A DNA stretch of 32,862 nucleotides, from the NCBI GenBank assembly GCA_019116025.1, contig DXCM01000091.1, positions 1-32,862 on the forward strand, given 5' to 3'. This DNA comes from Candidatus Companilactobacillus pullicola (GTDB lineage: Bacteria > Bacillota > Bacilli > Lactobacillales > Lactobacillaceae). Position 1 is the first letter of the stretch; every line of letters begins with the position of its first letter. Shown piece by piece: positions 26,264 to 32,862 of the stretch. Below the pieces are notes generated by a model, which made no database searches, was not told the DNA's origin, and was given only the letters and a program-made list of their open reading frames with translations. The position numbers and the translations under genes were made by a program.

Positions 26264-26600
26264 TTATTATATTTTGTCAATTGTTGATTCATGTATTCTA
26301 TTACAATCTCTTTAGATACATTTCCTAATTACTCATAAAGTAACTTGGGGACCAAAGGTGACCACCCCATAATTGTGATTTTGTTTCTGGATATTTCTTG
26401 AACCATTTTCTTACCGATACTTTTTTCTAATTTTTCACGATATTCGTAGGTATTTCATCCGATGAAAAGTTTATTACCATATGAATATGGTAAAGCACTA
26501 CTTCCATATTTTGGATTGTAATAGACTTCTTATCGTATATGGCTCTAAGAAATCTCTTTATTGATTCTAATGTTTTTTTAATAGTAAAAAATATTTTTGA
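26245..26600 (-). pseudogene. tnpA: tnpA (Y1 HUH transposase) remnant
   Basis: Fragments of the IS200/IS605 TnpA are readable in changing frames on the minus strand: a segment with HIHMVINFSSDEIPTNIVK (the HUH-type metal-binding motif, near 26480-26430), then LWGGHLWSPSYFMSN (near 26371-26327), then LGNVSKEIVIEYMNQQ (near 26325-26280), which carries the catalytic tyrosine. A stop codon follows NIVKN, and at least two frameshifts separate the pieces; the first 50 or so residues are not recognisable. The gene is therefore dead. Confidence 0.8.
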
Positions 26601-26735
26601 ATATTTTTTGATACTTAGTAACTTAAAAAAATAGAAATCAAAATCAAGAACACTAGTTCTTCTTTTCGCTATCGTAGATGTTCCTTTAGGTGTTATTATT
26701 ATGGTGCATTTAACAGGGAAGGAGTTCTCACACGT

Positions 26736-27905
26736 ATGGCTTTAAAGGGAATAAAATTAAGAATTTATCCTAATGAATATCAACGTGAATTGATTAATTT
26801 CAATTTTGGGGCTAATCGTTTTGTTTGGAACAATATGCTAGATATGATGATTAAACGTCACGAAAATAATCCAGATTTGAAATCCTTGAAAGTTTTTGAT
26901 TTGAACTATATCCTAACTGCTTTTAAAAAGGAATATATCTGGTTAAAGAAAGCTGAAAGTACTAGTCTTCAAGCTTCTAATAAAGATTTGTTTGAAGCAT
27001 ATAAGGGCTTTTTTAGTAAAAAGTGTAAGTTTCCTCGTTTCAAAAGCAAGAAGTATCCCAAGCAAAGTTATCAATCTAAATTCGTGAATAACAACGTTGA
27101 AATCATTGATAGCTCTTATATTAAACTTCCTAAGCTTGGAATAATGAAATATAAGAATAAGAAATCAATTCCTAGTATCATCAAGTACGTTACTATTCGT
27201 AAGTCATCAACTAATGAGTATTACGCTGTTTTAACAGTTGATGAAGAGTTAGAACAGTTACCAAAGACCCATAAATCAGTTGGAATTGATATGGGTGTTT
27301 CTGATCTAGCTATTTGTTCAAATGGTAGAAAGTATAAAACTATTCGTTTTGATAAAAAATTGGCTAAAAAGAAACACTATTGGGAAAAACGATTAGCTAG
27401 AAGACGTACTCAGGCTTTGAAGGAAATACAATATAAGAAAAAGTTTGGGGTAAGTGATCCAAAACCTCTAGAACAATACAGTAATTATATGAAAGCTAAG
27501 CTCATGGTAGCTAAGTATAGTGAAAAGGTAGCTAATCAAAGAAAAGATTATCTTCATAAGATAACTCGTGAATTAGTTGGAAATAATGACACGATTGTAA
27601 TTGAAGATTTGAAAACCAAAAATCTTCTTGGAAATCATAAACTATCACGCGCTATTGCTAATCAATCATGGAGAGCATTAAGACTAATGCTTGAATACAA
27701 GTGTGAATGGTATGGGAAACAACTTTTGATAGTTAATCCATTCAAAACTAGTCAAATCTGTTCTAACTGTGGTTACGACGACGGTAAACATGGATTAGAT
27801 ATTCGAGAATGGGATTGCCCAAGTTGCGGTGTTCACCATGATCGTGATATCAATGCAAGTAAAAACATATTGAATAATGGCTTGGAACAAGCCTTAGTAA
27901 AATAG
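26736..27905 (+). CDS. tnpB: TnpB, RNA-guided endonuclease of IS200/IS605 element
   Basis: 389 residues, full length. The N-terminus (LKGIKLRIYPNEYQRELI, then NRFVWNNMLD) is the usual helix-turn-helix region. The RuvC-like triad is complete: D185 in GIDMGVSD, E290 in VIEDLKTKNL and D371 in HDRDINASKN. The zinc finger has C342, C345, C361 and C364. TnpB proteins of this type use an RNA copied from the element's right end to cut DNA next to a short motif, helping the element to persist. The ribosome binding site GGAAGGAG is 11 nt upstream. Intact although its tnpA partner is broken. Confidence 0.93.
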   Translation: MALKGIKLRIYPNEYQRELINFNFGANRFVWNNMLDMMIKRHENNPDLKSLKVFDLNYILTAFKKEYIWLKKAESTSLQASNKDLFEAYKGFFSKKCKFPRFKSKKYPKQSYQSKFVNNNVEIIDSSYIKLPKLGIMKYKNKKSIPSIIKYVTIRKSSTNEYYAVLTVDEELEQLPKTHKSVGIDMGVSDLAICSNGRKYKTIRFDKKLAKKKHYWEKRLARRRTQALKEIQYKKKFGVSDPKPLEQYSNYMKAKLMVAKYSEKVANQRKDYLHKITRELVGNNDTIVIEDLKTKNLLGNHKLSRAIANQSWRALRLMLEYKCEWYGKQLLIVNPFKTSQICSNCGYDDGKHGLDIREWDCPSCGVHHDRDINASKNILNNGLEQALVK

Positions 27906-27993
27906 TTCTAGCCACTACTGACTAGTTGAAATACTAGTTGGCAAGTATGGAATGTTCCTAGAAGCTCGGTACTTCAGTACCGATGTAGTTCAC
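27780..27993 (+). ncRNA. candidate omega (guide) RNA scaffold of TnpB
   Basis: By analogy with characterised IS200/IS605 TnpB systems, the scaffold would cover the end of tnpB and the right end of the element, including the hairpin 27966-27983, with the guide read from the host DNA just past 27993. The 5' limit is arbitrary. This is family knowledge plus position, not direct proof. Confidence 0.45.
27965..27983 (+). repeat. right-end hairpin of the IS element
   Basis: TCGGTAC (27966-27972) / GTACCGA (27977-27983), loop TTCA; shares CTCGGTA with the left-end hairpin. Confidence 0.65.
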
Positions 27994-27997
27994 ACTG

Positions 27998-28026
27998 TTG
28001 CAATATTCTCCATTATGTAGTAAACT
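27998..28026 (+). promoter_or_regulatory. promoter of rpsO
   Basis: TTGCAA (27998-28003), 17 nt, TAAACT (28021-28026). The -35 lies only about 5 nt from the inferred end of the insertion element. Confidence 0.5.
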
Positions 28027-28037
28027 AATTAGTTGTG

Positions 28038-28087
28038 TTAACCATGCTCTGTTTGACGAATCACCAACGCAGACATAGTTTGGCTAA
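28038..28087 (+). promoter_or_regulatory. candidate S15-responsive leader of rpsO
   Basis: The expected transcript starts near 28033 and would fold almost at once: TTAACC (28038-28043) with GGCTAA (28082-28087, one A.C mismatch), ATG (28044-28046) with CAT (28074-28076), and TCTG (28048-28051) with CAGA (28070-28073). The structure ends just before the ribosome binding site (28095-28105), as in leaders through which S15 represses its own synthesis. The match to a known leader class was not tested. Confidence 0.45.
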
Positions 28088-28111
28088 ATATATAAGGAAA
28101 AGGTGAATGAA

Positions 28112-28381
28112 ATGGCTATTTCAAAACAAAAGAAAAATGAAATTATCAAGCAATATGCACGTAAAGACGGAGACACAGGTTCTCCAGAAGTACAAATTGC
28201 TGTATTAACTTACGATATTAATTCTCTAAATGATCACTTGAAAGTAAACAAGAAAGACCACCACTCATATGTTGGTCTATTGAAGAAGATTGGTCACCGT
28301 CGTAACCTATTAGCTTACTTACGTAATAATGATGTTCAACGTTACCGTGAATTGATCAAGTCATTAGGTCTACGTCGTTAA
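28112..28381 (+). CDS. rpsO: 30S ribosomal protein S15
   Basis: 89 residues from the ATG at 28112, with AAAAGGTG 6 nt upstream; a GTG at 28103 in frame belongs to the ribosome binding site. S15 binds the central domain of 16S rRNA. Typical family segments are [23 protein letters not shown] near residue 21, [16 protein letters not shown] near 57 and [12 protein letters not shown] at the end. Monocistronic with its own promoter, a folded leader and a terminator. Confidence 0.97.
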   Translation: MAISKQKKNEIIKQYARKDGDTGSPEVQIAVLTYDINSLNDHLKVNKKDHHSYVGLLKKIGHRRNLLAYLRNNDVQRYRELIKSLGLRR

Positions 28382-28392
28382 TATTGAATTTA

Positions 28393-28424
28393 GAAGTTTC
28401 CTACATTGGAGGCTTCTTTTTTTT
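28393..28424 (+). terminator. terminator after rpsO
   Basis: GAAGTTTCC (28393-28401) / GGAGGCTTC (28408-28416) with two T.G pairs, 6-nt loop, eight Ts. Confidence 0.9.
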
Positions 28425-28450
28425 CGCTTTTTTTTATATATCGTCCCTCG

Positions 28451-28497
28451 TATGGTAGAATAGCAGACAGGTATAGCTTAAATAGTCTTATAAGACT
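28451..28497 (+). promoter_or_regulatory. extended -10 promoter and palindrome upstream of rnjB
   Basis: TATGGTAGAAT (28451-28461) has the TGn extension before TAGAAT, and a weak TTTATA 17 nt upstream of the -10. The 11-mer is identical to the one before rpoY-rnjA. A perfect 14-nt palindrome AGTCTTATAAGACT (28484-28497) lies in the leader. Confidence 0.5.
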
Positions 28498-28559
28498 TAA
28501 AAATCACAATAGAATATTATGACCTATGCTATTTTATTTTAATGAAATGAGAGATGAAA

Positions 28560-30257
28560 ATGAGCAAAACAATTAAGATAATTTTATTAAGTGGCGTACG
28601 TGAAAACGGAAAGAATATGTACGCAGTAGAAGTAAATGACGAGATCTATATTTTGGACATTGGATTACAATATCCTGACAATGATCTTTATGGAATTGAT
28701 GTAGTCGTACCTGATATGACTTACATTAAGAAGAATATCGACAAAGTGGTAGGTATTTTCTTATCACATGGACATGCAGATGCTATTGGAGCCTTGCCAT
28801 ATTTAATTAGTGATTACGATATTCCTGTATTTGGATCTGAAATGACAATTGAATTGGCTAAGATCGTTTGCTCAAACGATAATCGTAGCAAGAAGTTCTC
28901 AGACTTTCATGTTATTGATGAAAATACAGCAATTGATTTTGAGCAAGCTTCAGTTTCATTCTTCAAGACAACACATTCAATTCCCGGTTCTTTAGGAACA
29001 GTAATCAAAACTGAAGAAGGACAAATTGTTTATACCGGTGATTTCAAATTTGATCAAGCCGCTGTACCTGTTTACAAAACAGACTATGGTCGTATCGCAA
29101 AAATCGGTAGTGAACGTGTTCTAGCTTTATTAAGTGACTCAGCTAATGCGGAATCTCCATACGAGAATTCTAGTGAACGTGACATTTATGAATATATTTT
29201 AGATACTTTCAGTTATCATAACGGTCGTATCATTGTGGCTCAAGTGGCTTCAAATATTCAAAGAATGCAACAAGTTTTGGATGCAGCTGATAAAACTGGT
29301 AGAAGAGTCTTTTTGTCAGGAACTGATGCTGAAAAGATCGTTAAAACGGCTATGAAGTTAGGTTATTTGGAAGTTCCTAATAAGGAATTACTTTTGAAGC
29401 CTAAGGAACTTAAAGGCTTTGACAATAATAAATTGGTTGTAGTAGAAACTGGTAAGATGGGTGAGCCGGTCAAAGTTTTACGTAAGATGGCTAATCCTGC
29501 TGCTAAGACCAAGTTCCAAATTGAAGAAGGCGACCTAGTATTTATTGCTACAACACCTTCTCACTCAATGGACACGACAGTTGCTAAAGCTAGAGATGCT
29601 ATTTATCGTACAGGTGCTGAAGTGAAAGCCTTAGGCGATGATAAGCATTCTTCAGGTCATGCTAATAAGTCAGACTTACAATTGATGATCAATCTTTTGA
29701 ATCCAGAAAATGTTATCCCTATTCAAGGTGAATATCGTCTTTTGGATGCTCACGCTAGAATTGCTCATGAGACTGGTATTCCTTATCAAAACATTTTCCT
29801 TACTAAAAAGGGTGATGTTTTGAATTATGAAAATGGCCAATTTTATCAAGCTAAAGGTGTCGATGCCGGTGATACTATGATTGATGGAAAAGGTGTCGGC
29901 GATATTGGCAGCATAGTTTTACGTGATCGTGAATTATTGGCCGAGGACGGTGTTTTCATTGCGGTAGCTACAATTGACCGTAAGAAGAAAAAAGTCGTTG
30001 CTAAGCCTAAAATTACAGCTCGTGGTTTCGTTTACATGCGTGCTAGTCGTGACTTGTTAAGTGAAAGTTCGGATATTATCGTAAAAACTATTGTAGACTA
30101 TATGCAAAATAGTAAAGACTTTGACTGGTCTGATTTGAAGCAAGATGTTCGTGATAAGCTAAATCATTTCTTATACGAGCAAACTAACCGTCATCCGGTA
30201 ATTCTTCCAGTAATCATGGAAGTAAATCAAAACAGACATAGAAAAGCCAAAAAATAA
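28560..30257 (+). CDS. rnjB: ribonuclease J2
   Basis: 565 residues from the ATG at 28560 (an ATG two codons earlier is possible; GAGAG spacing and the usual MSK start favour 28560). Metallo-beta-lactamase/beta-CASP ribonuclease, partner of RNase J1. The fold signatures are kept (VRENGKNMYAVE, TTHSIPGSLG, TGDFKFDQA, SSGHANKSD). However, the HxHxDH motif reads HGHADA (70-75), so its last histidine is alanine, and the histidine of the J1 motif PIHGEYR is glutamine here (PIQGEYRLL). With two metal ligands changed, strong nuclease activity is unlikely; a structural or regulatory role in the J1/J2 complex is inferred. Confidence 0.94.
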   Translation: MSKTIKIILLSGVRENGKNMYAVEVNDEIYILDIGLQYPDNDLYGIDVVVPDMTYIKKNIDKVVGIFLSHGHADAIGALPYLISDYDIPVFGSEMTIELAKIVCSNDNRSKKFSDFHVIDENTAIDFEQASVSFFKTTHSIPGSLGTVIKTEEGQIVYTGDFKFDQAAVPVYKTDYGRIAKIGSERVLALLSDSANAESPYENSSERDIYEYILDTFSYHNGRIIVAQVASNIQRMQQVLDAADKTGRRVFLSGTDAEKIVKTAMKLGYLEVPNKELLLKPKELKGFDNNKLVVVETGKMGEPVKVLRKMANPAAKTKFQIEEGDLVFIATTPSHSMDTTVAKARDAIYRTGAEVKALGDDKHSSGHANKSDLQLMINLLNPENVIPIQGEYRLLDAHARIAHETGIPYQNIFLTKKGDVLNYENGQFYQAKGVDAGDTMIDGKGVGDIGSIVLRDRELLAEDGVFIAVATIDRKKKKVVAKPKITARGFVYMRASRDLLSESSDIIVKTIVDYMQNSKDFDWSDLKQDVRDKLNHFLYEQTNRHPVILPVIMEVNQNRHRKAKK

Positions 30258-30294
30258 ACTGATTTAATTGGTTTAGATATTGTTGAGGTATTGT

Positions 30295-31242
30295 ATGGAC
30301 GACTCAGATAATCTAAAAAGAATTATTGATCAAGCGGATGAAGCCTTTGAACAAGGTCTTTGGCCTGAGGCGGTAGATTTATATACGCAAGCATACGCAA
30401 TGCAGCAGTCATTCTCAATTAACAAGGGGTTGGCTGCTTCTTTGTTGAATCAAAAAAGACCAGGTGACGCGGAGGCTGTAATTTTAGATTATTTTAATTA
30501 TTACCTCAGTGAACCAGAAACGGCTGAATTAGCACTAGATATTATTTTAGAAAATAATGATTTTCTATTAGCTAATCAGATGTTAAATTTTTATGACGCA
30601 GAGACATTACCTCACATCAAGCCTGAATTCATAGATGATATAACCAAGAGAATAGAAGTGGCTGAAGATCGACATGAACGTTCTTTTAAACCAGAGAAGG
30701 AAAGATTGATCAAACAGCTCTATTCTATAGTCACGGAATCGACTCCAAAACAAATTCAATTGTTAAGAAATTTGAGACAATTTAAAAAGGACGATTACGT
30801 GAAAAATGCCAAGATTTTATTGGCCAATCCCTTGCTACATCCGCTATTGAAGAGTGAGGCATTGGAAAATTTATTGAAGCTGGGAATCGATGAAACACTA
30901 GATATTTCATTCTACGGCAAAAATAAAACTTGCAATCCGAGTGACTTAATGCCTATTATGTCAACTGATGTCTATTTGAAAATGTGCGACGAATTAGAAA
31001 AATTATTAACTGACGAGAATGAATCTCAAATCGATAACTTTAAAGGTGAATTGTCACTTTATGCTGCATTTGTCTATCCCTTTGGCGATGAAATAATAAA
31101 AAGCCCTAGACTCTGGACAAAAGCTATGCTTTTAAGGTATCGTTTAGTTGATGAATCACAAATAAGTGATAATCAGGGGTTGAAGGAAGTAAATAATTGG
31201 CTGAAAAGGTTCGATGAACTGATAAATGCCTTTCAAGAGTGA
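30295..31242 (+). CDS. TPR-like helical protein of unknown function
   Basis: 315 residues from the ATG at 30295, with GAGG 6 nt upstream. The N-terminal third has tetratricopeptide-like helices (QADEAFEQGLWPEAVDLYTQAYAM near residue 13, then KGLAASLLNQKRPGDAEAVI); the rest is acidic and helical without a motif I recognise. No signal peptide or membrane segment. It follows rnjB by 37 nt with no terminator between, so they are probably co-transcribed; a link to RNase J or translation is only suggested by position. Confidence 0.85.
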   Translation: MDDSDNLKRIIDQADEAFEQGLWPEAVDLYTQAYAMQQSFSINKGLAASLLNQKRPGDAEAVILDYFNYYLSEPETAELALDIILENNDFLLANQMLNFYDAETLPHIKPEFIDDITKRIEVAEDRHERSFKPEKERLIKQLYSIVTESTPKQIQLLRNLRQFKKDDYVKNAKILLANPLLHPLLKSEALENLLKLGIDETLDISFYGKNKTCNPSDLMPIMSTDVYLKMCDELEKLLTDENESQIDNFKGELSLYAAFVYPFGDEIIKSPRLWTKAMLLRYRLVDESQISDNQGLKEVNNWLKRFDELINAFQE

Positions 31243-31263
31243 AAAAGTTTAACTTTTTTCACT
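31238..31263 (+). terminator. hairpin at the end of the TPR-like gene
   Basis: AGTGAAAAAGTT (31238-31249) pairs with AACTTTTTTCACT (31251-31263) with one extra T. The T-run is inside the stem, so termination may be weak. Confidence 0.5.
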
Positions 31264-31270
31264 TAGAGTA

Positions 31271-31299
31271 TTTACAATTTCGTTTACTCCCCGTATAAT
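31271..31299 (+). promoter_or_regulatory. tuf promoter 1
   Basis: TTTACA (31271-31276), exactly 17 nt, TATAAT (31294-31299): close to the ideal vegetative promoter. Confidence 0.8.
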
Positions 31300-31341
31300 C
31301 CAAAGAGTATATTTTTAGTCGGTGATTTGCGCTTAATTACT

Positions 31342-31369
31342 TTGCTTTCACCTCTGAAAGTAGTATAAT
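31342..31369 (+). promoter_or_regulatory. tuf promoter 2
   Basis: TTGCTT (31342-31347), 16 nt, TATAAT (31364-31369), 70 nt downstream of the first promoter. The leader after it has an 8-bp hairpin CTAAAGAA/TTCTTTGG (about 31388-31407). Confidence 0.7.
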
Positions 31370-31447
31370 TTTTCAGTAAAGAGTCGTCTAAAGAACATTT
31401 TCTTTGGATCAATCTTATGAAATGAAATTTTAGGAGGATTCTTTGTA

Positions 31448-32638
31448 ATGGCAGAAAAAGAACATTATGAGAGAACAAAGCCCCATGTAAATATTGGGAC
31501 AATTGGTCACGTTGACCACGGTAAGACTACTTTAACAGCAGCAATCACTAAGATTTTGGCTGACAAAGGTTTAGCTAAAGCTGAAGATTACGCTGATATC
31601 GATAAGGCCCCAGAAGAAAAGGAACGTGGGATTACTATCAACACAGCCCATGTTGAATACGAAACTGAAAAGCGTCACTATGCACATATCGATGCTCCAG
31701 GACACGCTGATTACGTTAAGAATATGATCACTGGTGCTGCACAAATGGATGGTGCCATCCTTGTTGTTGCTGCAACTGATGGTCCTATGCCACAAACTCG
31801 TGAACATATCTTGCTTGCAAGACAAGTTGGTGTTGAATACATCGTTGTCTTCTTGAACAAGACTGATCTTGTTGACGATCCAGAACTAGTTGATCTAGTT
31901 GAGATGGAAGTTCGTGAACTTCTATCAGAATACGATTTCCCAGGGGATGACATTCCGGTAGTACGTGGTTCAGCTTTGAAGGCTCTTGAAGGAGACCCTG
32001 AAGAAGTAAAACACGTTGAAGAACTTCTTGATGTTGTTGATGAATACATCCCAACACCAGAACGTGATAATACAAAACCATTTATGATGCCCGTTGAAGA
32101 TGTCTTCACTATCACAGGTCGTGGTACTGTTGCATCTGGTCGTATCGATCGTGGTGAAGTTAAGATCGGTGACGAAGTTGAAATCGTTGGTTTGAAACCA
32201 GAAATCGAAAAGTCAACTGTTACAGGACTAGAAATGTTCCGTAAGACTCTTGATCTTGGTGAAGCCGGAGATAACGTTGGTATCTTACTACGTGGTATTA
32301 ACCGTGATGAAATCGAACGTGGACAAGTTCTTGCTAAGCCAGGTTCAATCCAAACTCACAACAAGTTCAAGGGTGAAGTTTATATCATGAGTAAAGAAGA
32401 AGGTGGACGTCATACTCCATTCTTCTCAAACTACCGTCCACAATTCTACTTCCATACAACTGATGTTACTGGTGTTATTGAACTACCAGATGGTGTAGAA
32501 ATGGTTATGCCTGGTGACCAAGTTACTTTCGAAGTTGACTTGATTGCTCCAGTTGCTATTGAAGAAGGTACAAGATTTACTGTTCGTGAAGGTGGCCGTA
32601 CTGTTGGTGCCGGAGTTGTTACAGAAATCTTAGACTAA
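31448..32638 (+). CDS. tuf: elongation factor Tu
   Basis: 396 residues, full length. EF-Tu delivers aminoacyl-tRNA to the ribosome as a GTP complex. GTPase motifs: [10 protein letters not shown] near residue 19, RGITINTAH near 59, [10 protein letters not shown] near 81, and NKTD near 136. Domains 2 and 3 follow ([29 protein letters not shown]). The strong ribosome binding site AGGAGG, biased codons and two promoters agree with very high expression. It is apart from the str operon, as usual in lactobacilli where tuf precedes tig. Confidence 0.98.
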   Translation: MAEKEHYERTKPHVNIGTIGHVDHGKTTLTAAITKILADKGLAKAEDYADIDKAPEEKERGITINTAHVEYETEKRHYAHIDAPGHADYVKNMITGAAQMDGAILVVAATDGPMPQTREHILLARQVGVEYIVVFLNKTDLVDDPELVDLVEMEVRELLSEYDFPGDDIPVVRGSALKALEGDPEEVKHVEELLDVVDEYIPTPERDNTKPFMMPVEDVFTITGRGTVASGRIDRGEVKIGDEVEIVGLKPEIEKSTVTGLEMFRKTLDLGEAGDNVGILLRGINRDEIERGQVLAKPGSIQTHNKFKGEVYIMSKEEGGRHTPFFSNYRPQFYFHTTDVTGVIELPDGVEMVMPGDQVTFEVDLIAPVAIEEGTRFTVREGGRTVGAGVVTEILD

Positions 32639-32658
32639 TTCTAAGTGGTAATGATTTT

Positions 32659-32688
32659 AAAGAGTTGGTTAATCCAACTCTTTTTTTT
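32659..32688 (+). terminator. terminator after tuf
   Basis: Perfect 10-bp stem AAAGAGTTGG (32659-32668) / CCAACTCTTT (32674-32683), loop TTAAT, T-run to 32688. Confidence 0.93.
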
Positions 32689-32770
32689 ATGCTTAAATAT
32701 TCAAAAATGCTGCAAAGTATTTTATAATGTAACAATGATGTCTAAAATTACCTAGAAATGACGACGAATG

Positions 32771-32799
32771 TTTACAATATTGCCATTTTAGGGTAATAT
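32771..32799 (+). promoter_or_regulatory. promoter upstream of the last gene, with inverted repeat
   Basis: TTTACA (32771-32776), 17 nt, TAATAT (32794-32799). A 9-bp inverted repeat (32776-32784 / 32792-32800, one G.T pair) fills the spacer and the -10. Another possible -10, TATAAT, is at 32723-32728 with TTCAAA 17 nt before it. Confidence 0.55.
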
Positions 32800-32841
32800 T
32801 ACAAAGTATGAGATCGTTGAAATACCGGAGGGATAATATAA

Positions 32842-32862
32842 ATGTCTGCTAAGGCTAAATTT
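32842..32862 (+). CDS. tig: start of a gene, probably trigger factor (partial)
   Basis: Only seven codons (MSAKAKF) are inside the window. The ATG has GGAGGG 9 nt upstream and a promoter before it. The identification rests on position: tig commonly follows tuf in lactobacilli. Trigger factor is the ribosome-bound chaperone and prolyl isomerase. The visible residues alone could not prove it. Confidence 0.5.

Larger units (their letters stand above)
26195..27993 (+). mobile_element. IS200/IS605-type element with intact tnpB and decayed tnpA
   Basis: Between rpsT and rpsO. It contains a tnpA remnant on the minus strand and tnpB on the plus strand (IS605-like divergent layout). Subterminal hairpins starting with the same CTCGGTA word are found near both ends: 26220-26239 and 27965-27983. 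Such hairpins, rather than terminal inverted repeats, are what TnpA recognises. The exact ends are inferred: left about 26195-26200, right about 27993 (after GTAGTTCAC). No target duplication is expected for this family. The element cannot move by its own TnpA. Confidence 0.8.

Noticed and set aside
31711-32115. 134-codon minus-strand frame inside tuf
   Set aside because: Shadow of the strongly biased tuf codons, serine/threonine-rich low-complexity product, no start signals. The same applies to 31785-32081 and 31571-31825.
1-32862. tRNA, rRNA and CRISPR arrays
   Set aside because: No cloverleaf, rRNA sequence or regularly spaced direct repeats were seen on either strand.

Overview
The window is a low-GC chromosome segment from a Firmicute of the Lactobacillaceae. 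Evidence is the gene content and order (def, pdhABCD, typA, ftsW, ylbG, rsmD, coaD, ylbL, comEA, comEC, holA, rpsT, rpsO, rnjB, tuf), a D-lactate dehydrogenase, RNase J1 and J2 both present, the Firmicute RNA polymerase epsilon subunit, strong GGAGG-type ribosome binding sites and several TTG/GTG starts. The genus cannot be fixed from this alone; a Companilactobacillus-like species is a guess. No rRNA, tRNA, prophage or CRISPR array was seen.

Layout. 1-665 is a non-coding region with two divergently oriented copies of a structured repeat. 666-4361 is a forward run: histidine phosphatase, TPR protein, RecD2. A two-way terminator separates it from a reverse block (4505-8118): lipid kinase, RNase J1, RpoY, peptide deformylase. 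Forward transcription resumes with ldhD (8340-9338), the complete pyruvate dehydrogenase operon (9484-14310), a UPF0223 gene overlapping an inositol-phosphatase-family gene, and typA. 17411-18308 is a second non-coding region with another divergent pair of the same structured repeat. Then comes a tightly packed forward run: ftsW, ylbG, rsmD, coaD, ylbL, comEA, comEC, holA. rpsT is convergent. Between rpsT and rpsO lies an IS200/IS605-type insertion with an intact TnpB and a decayed TnpA. The window ends with rpsO, rnjB, a TPR-like protein, tuf behind two tandem promoters, and the first codons of what is probably tig.

How the genes work together. ldhD and pdhABCD are the two routes for pyruvate (lactate or acetyl-CoA), and each has a cre-like site upstream. 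RNase J1 and J2 are the partner ribonucleases; this J2 has lost two metal-ligand histidines that J1 keeps, suggesting a mainly structural or modulatory role. rpsT, rpsO, typA and tuf belong to translation. comEA, comEC and holA combine DNA uptake and replication.

The most unusual content is the four-copy repeat (about 1-172, 381-546, 17493-17658, 17993-18197). Each copy folds into an outer stem, a conserved internal loop, a 6-bp stem with compensatory changes, and two side hairpins. The outer stems are unrelated in sequence from copy to copy yet remain paired. That pattern fits selection on a structured RNA (or DNA cruciform). I cannot assign it to a known family from sequence alone.
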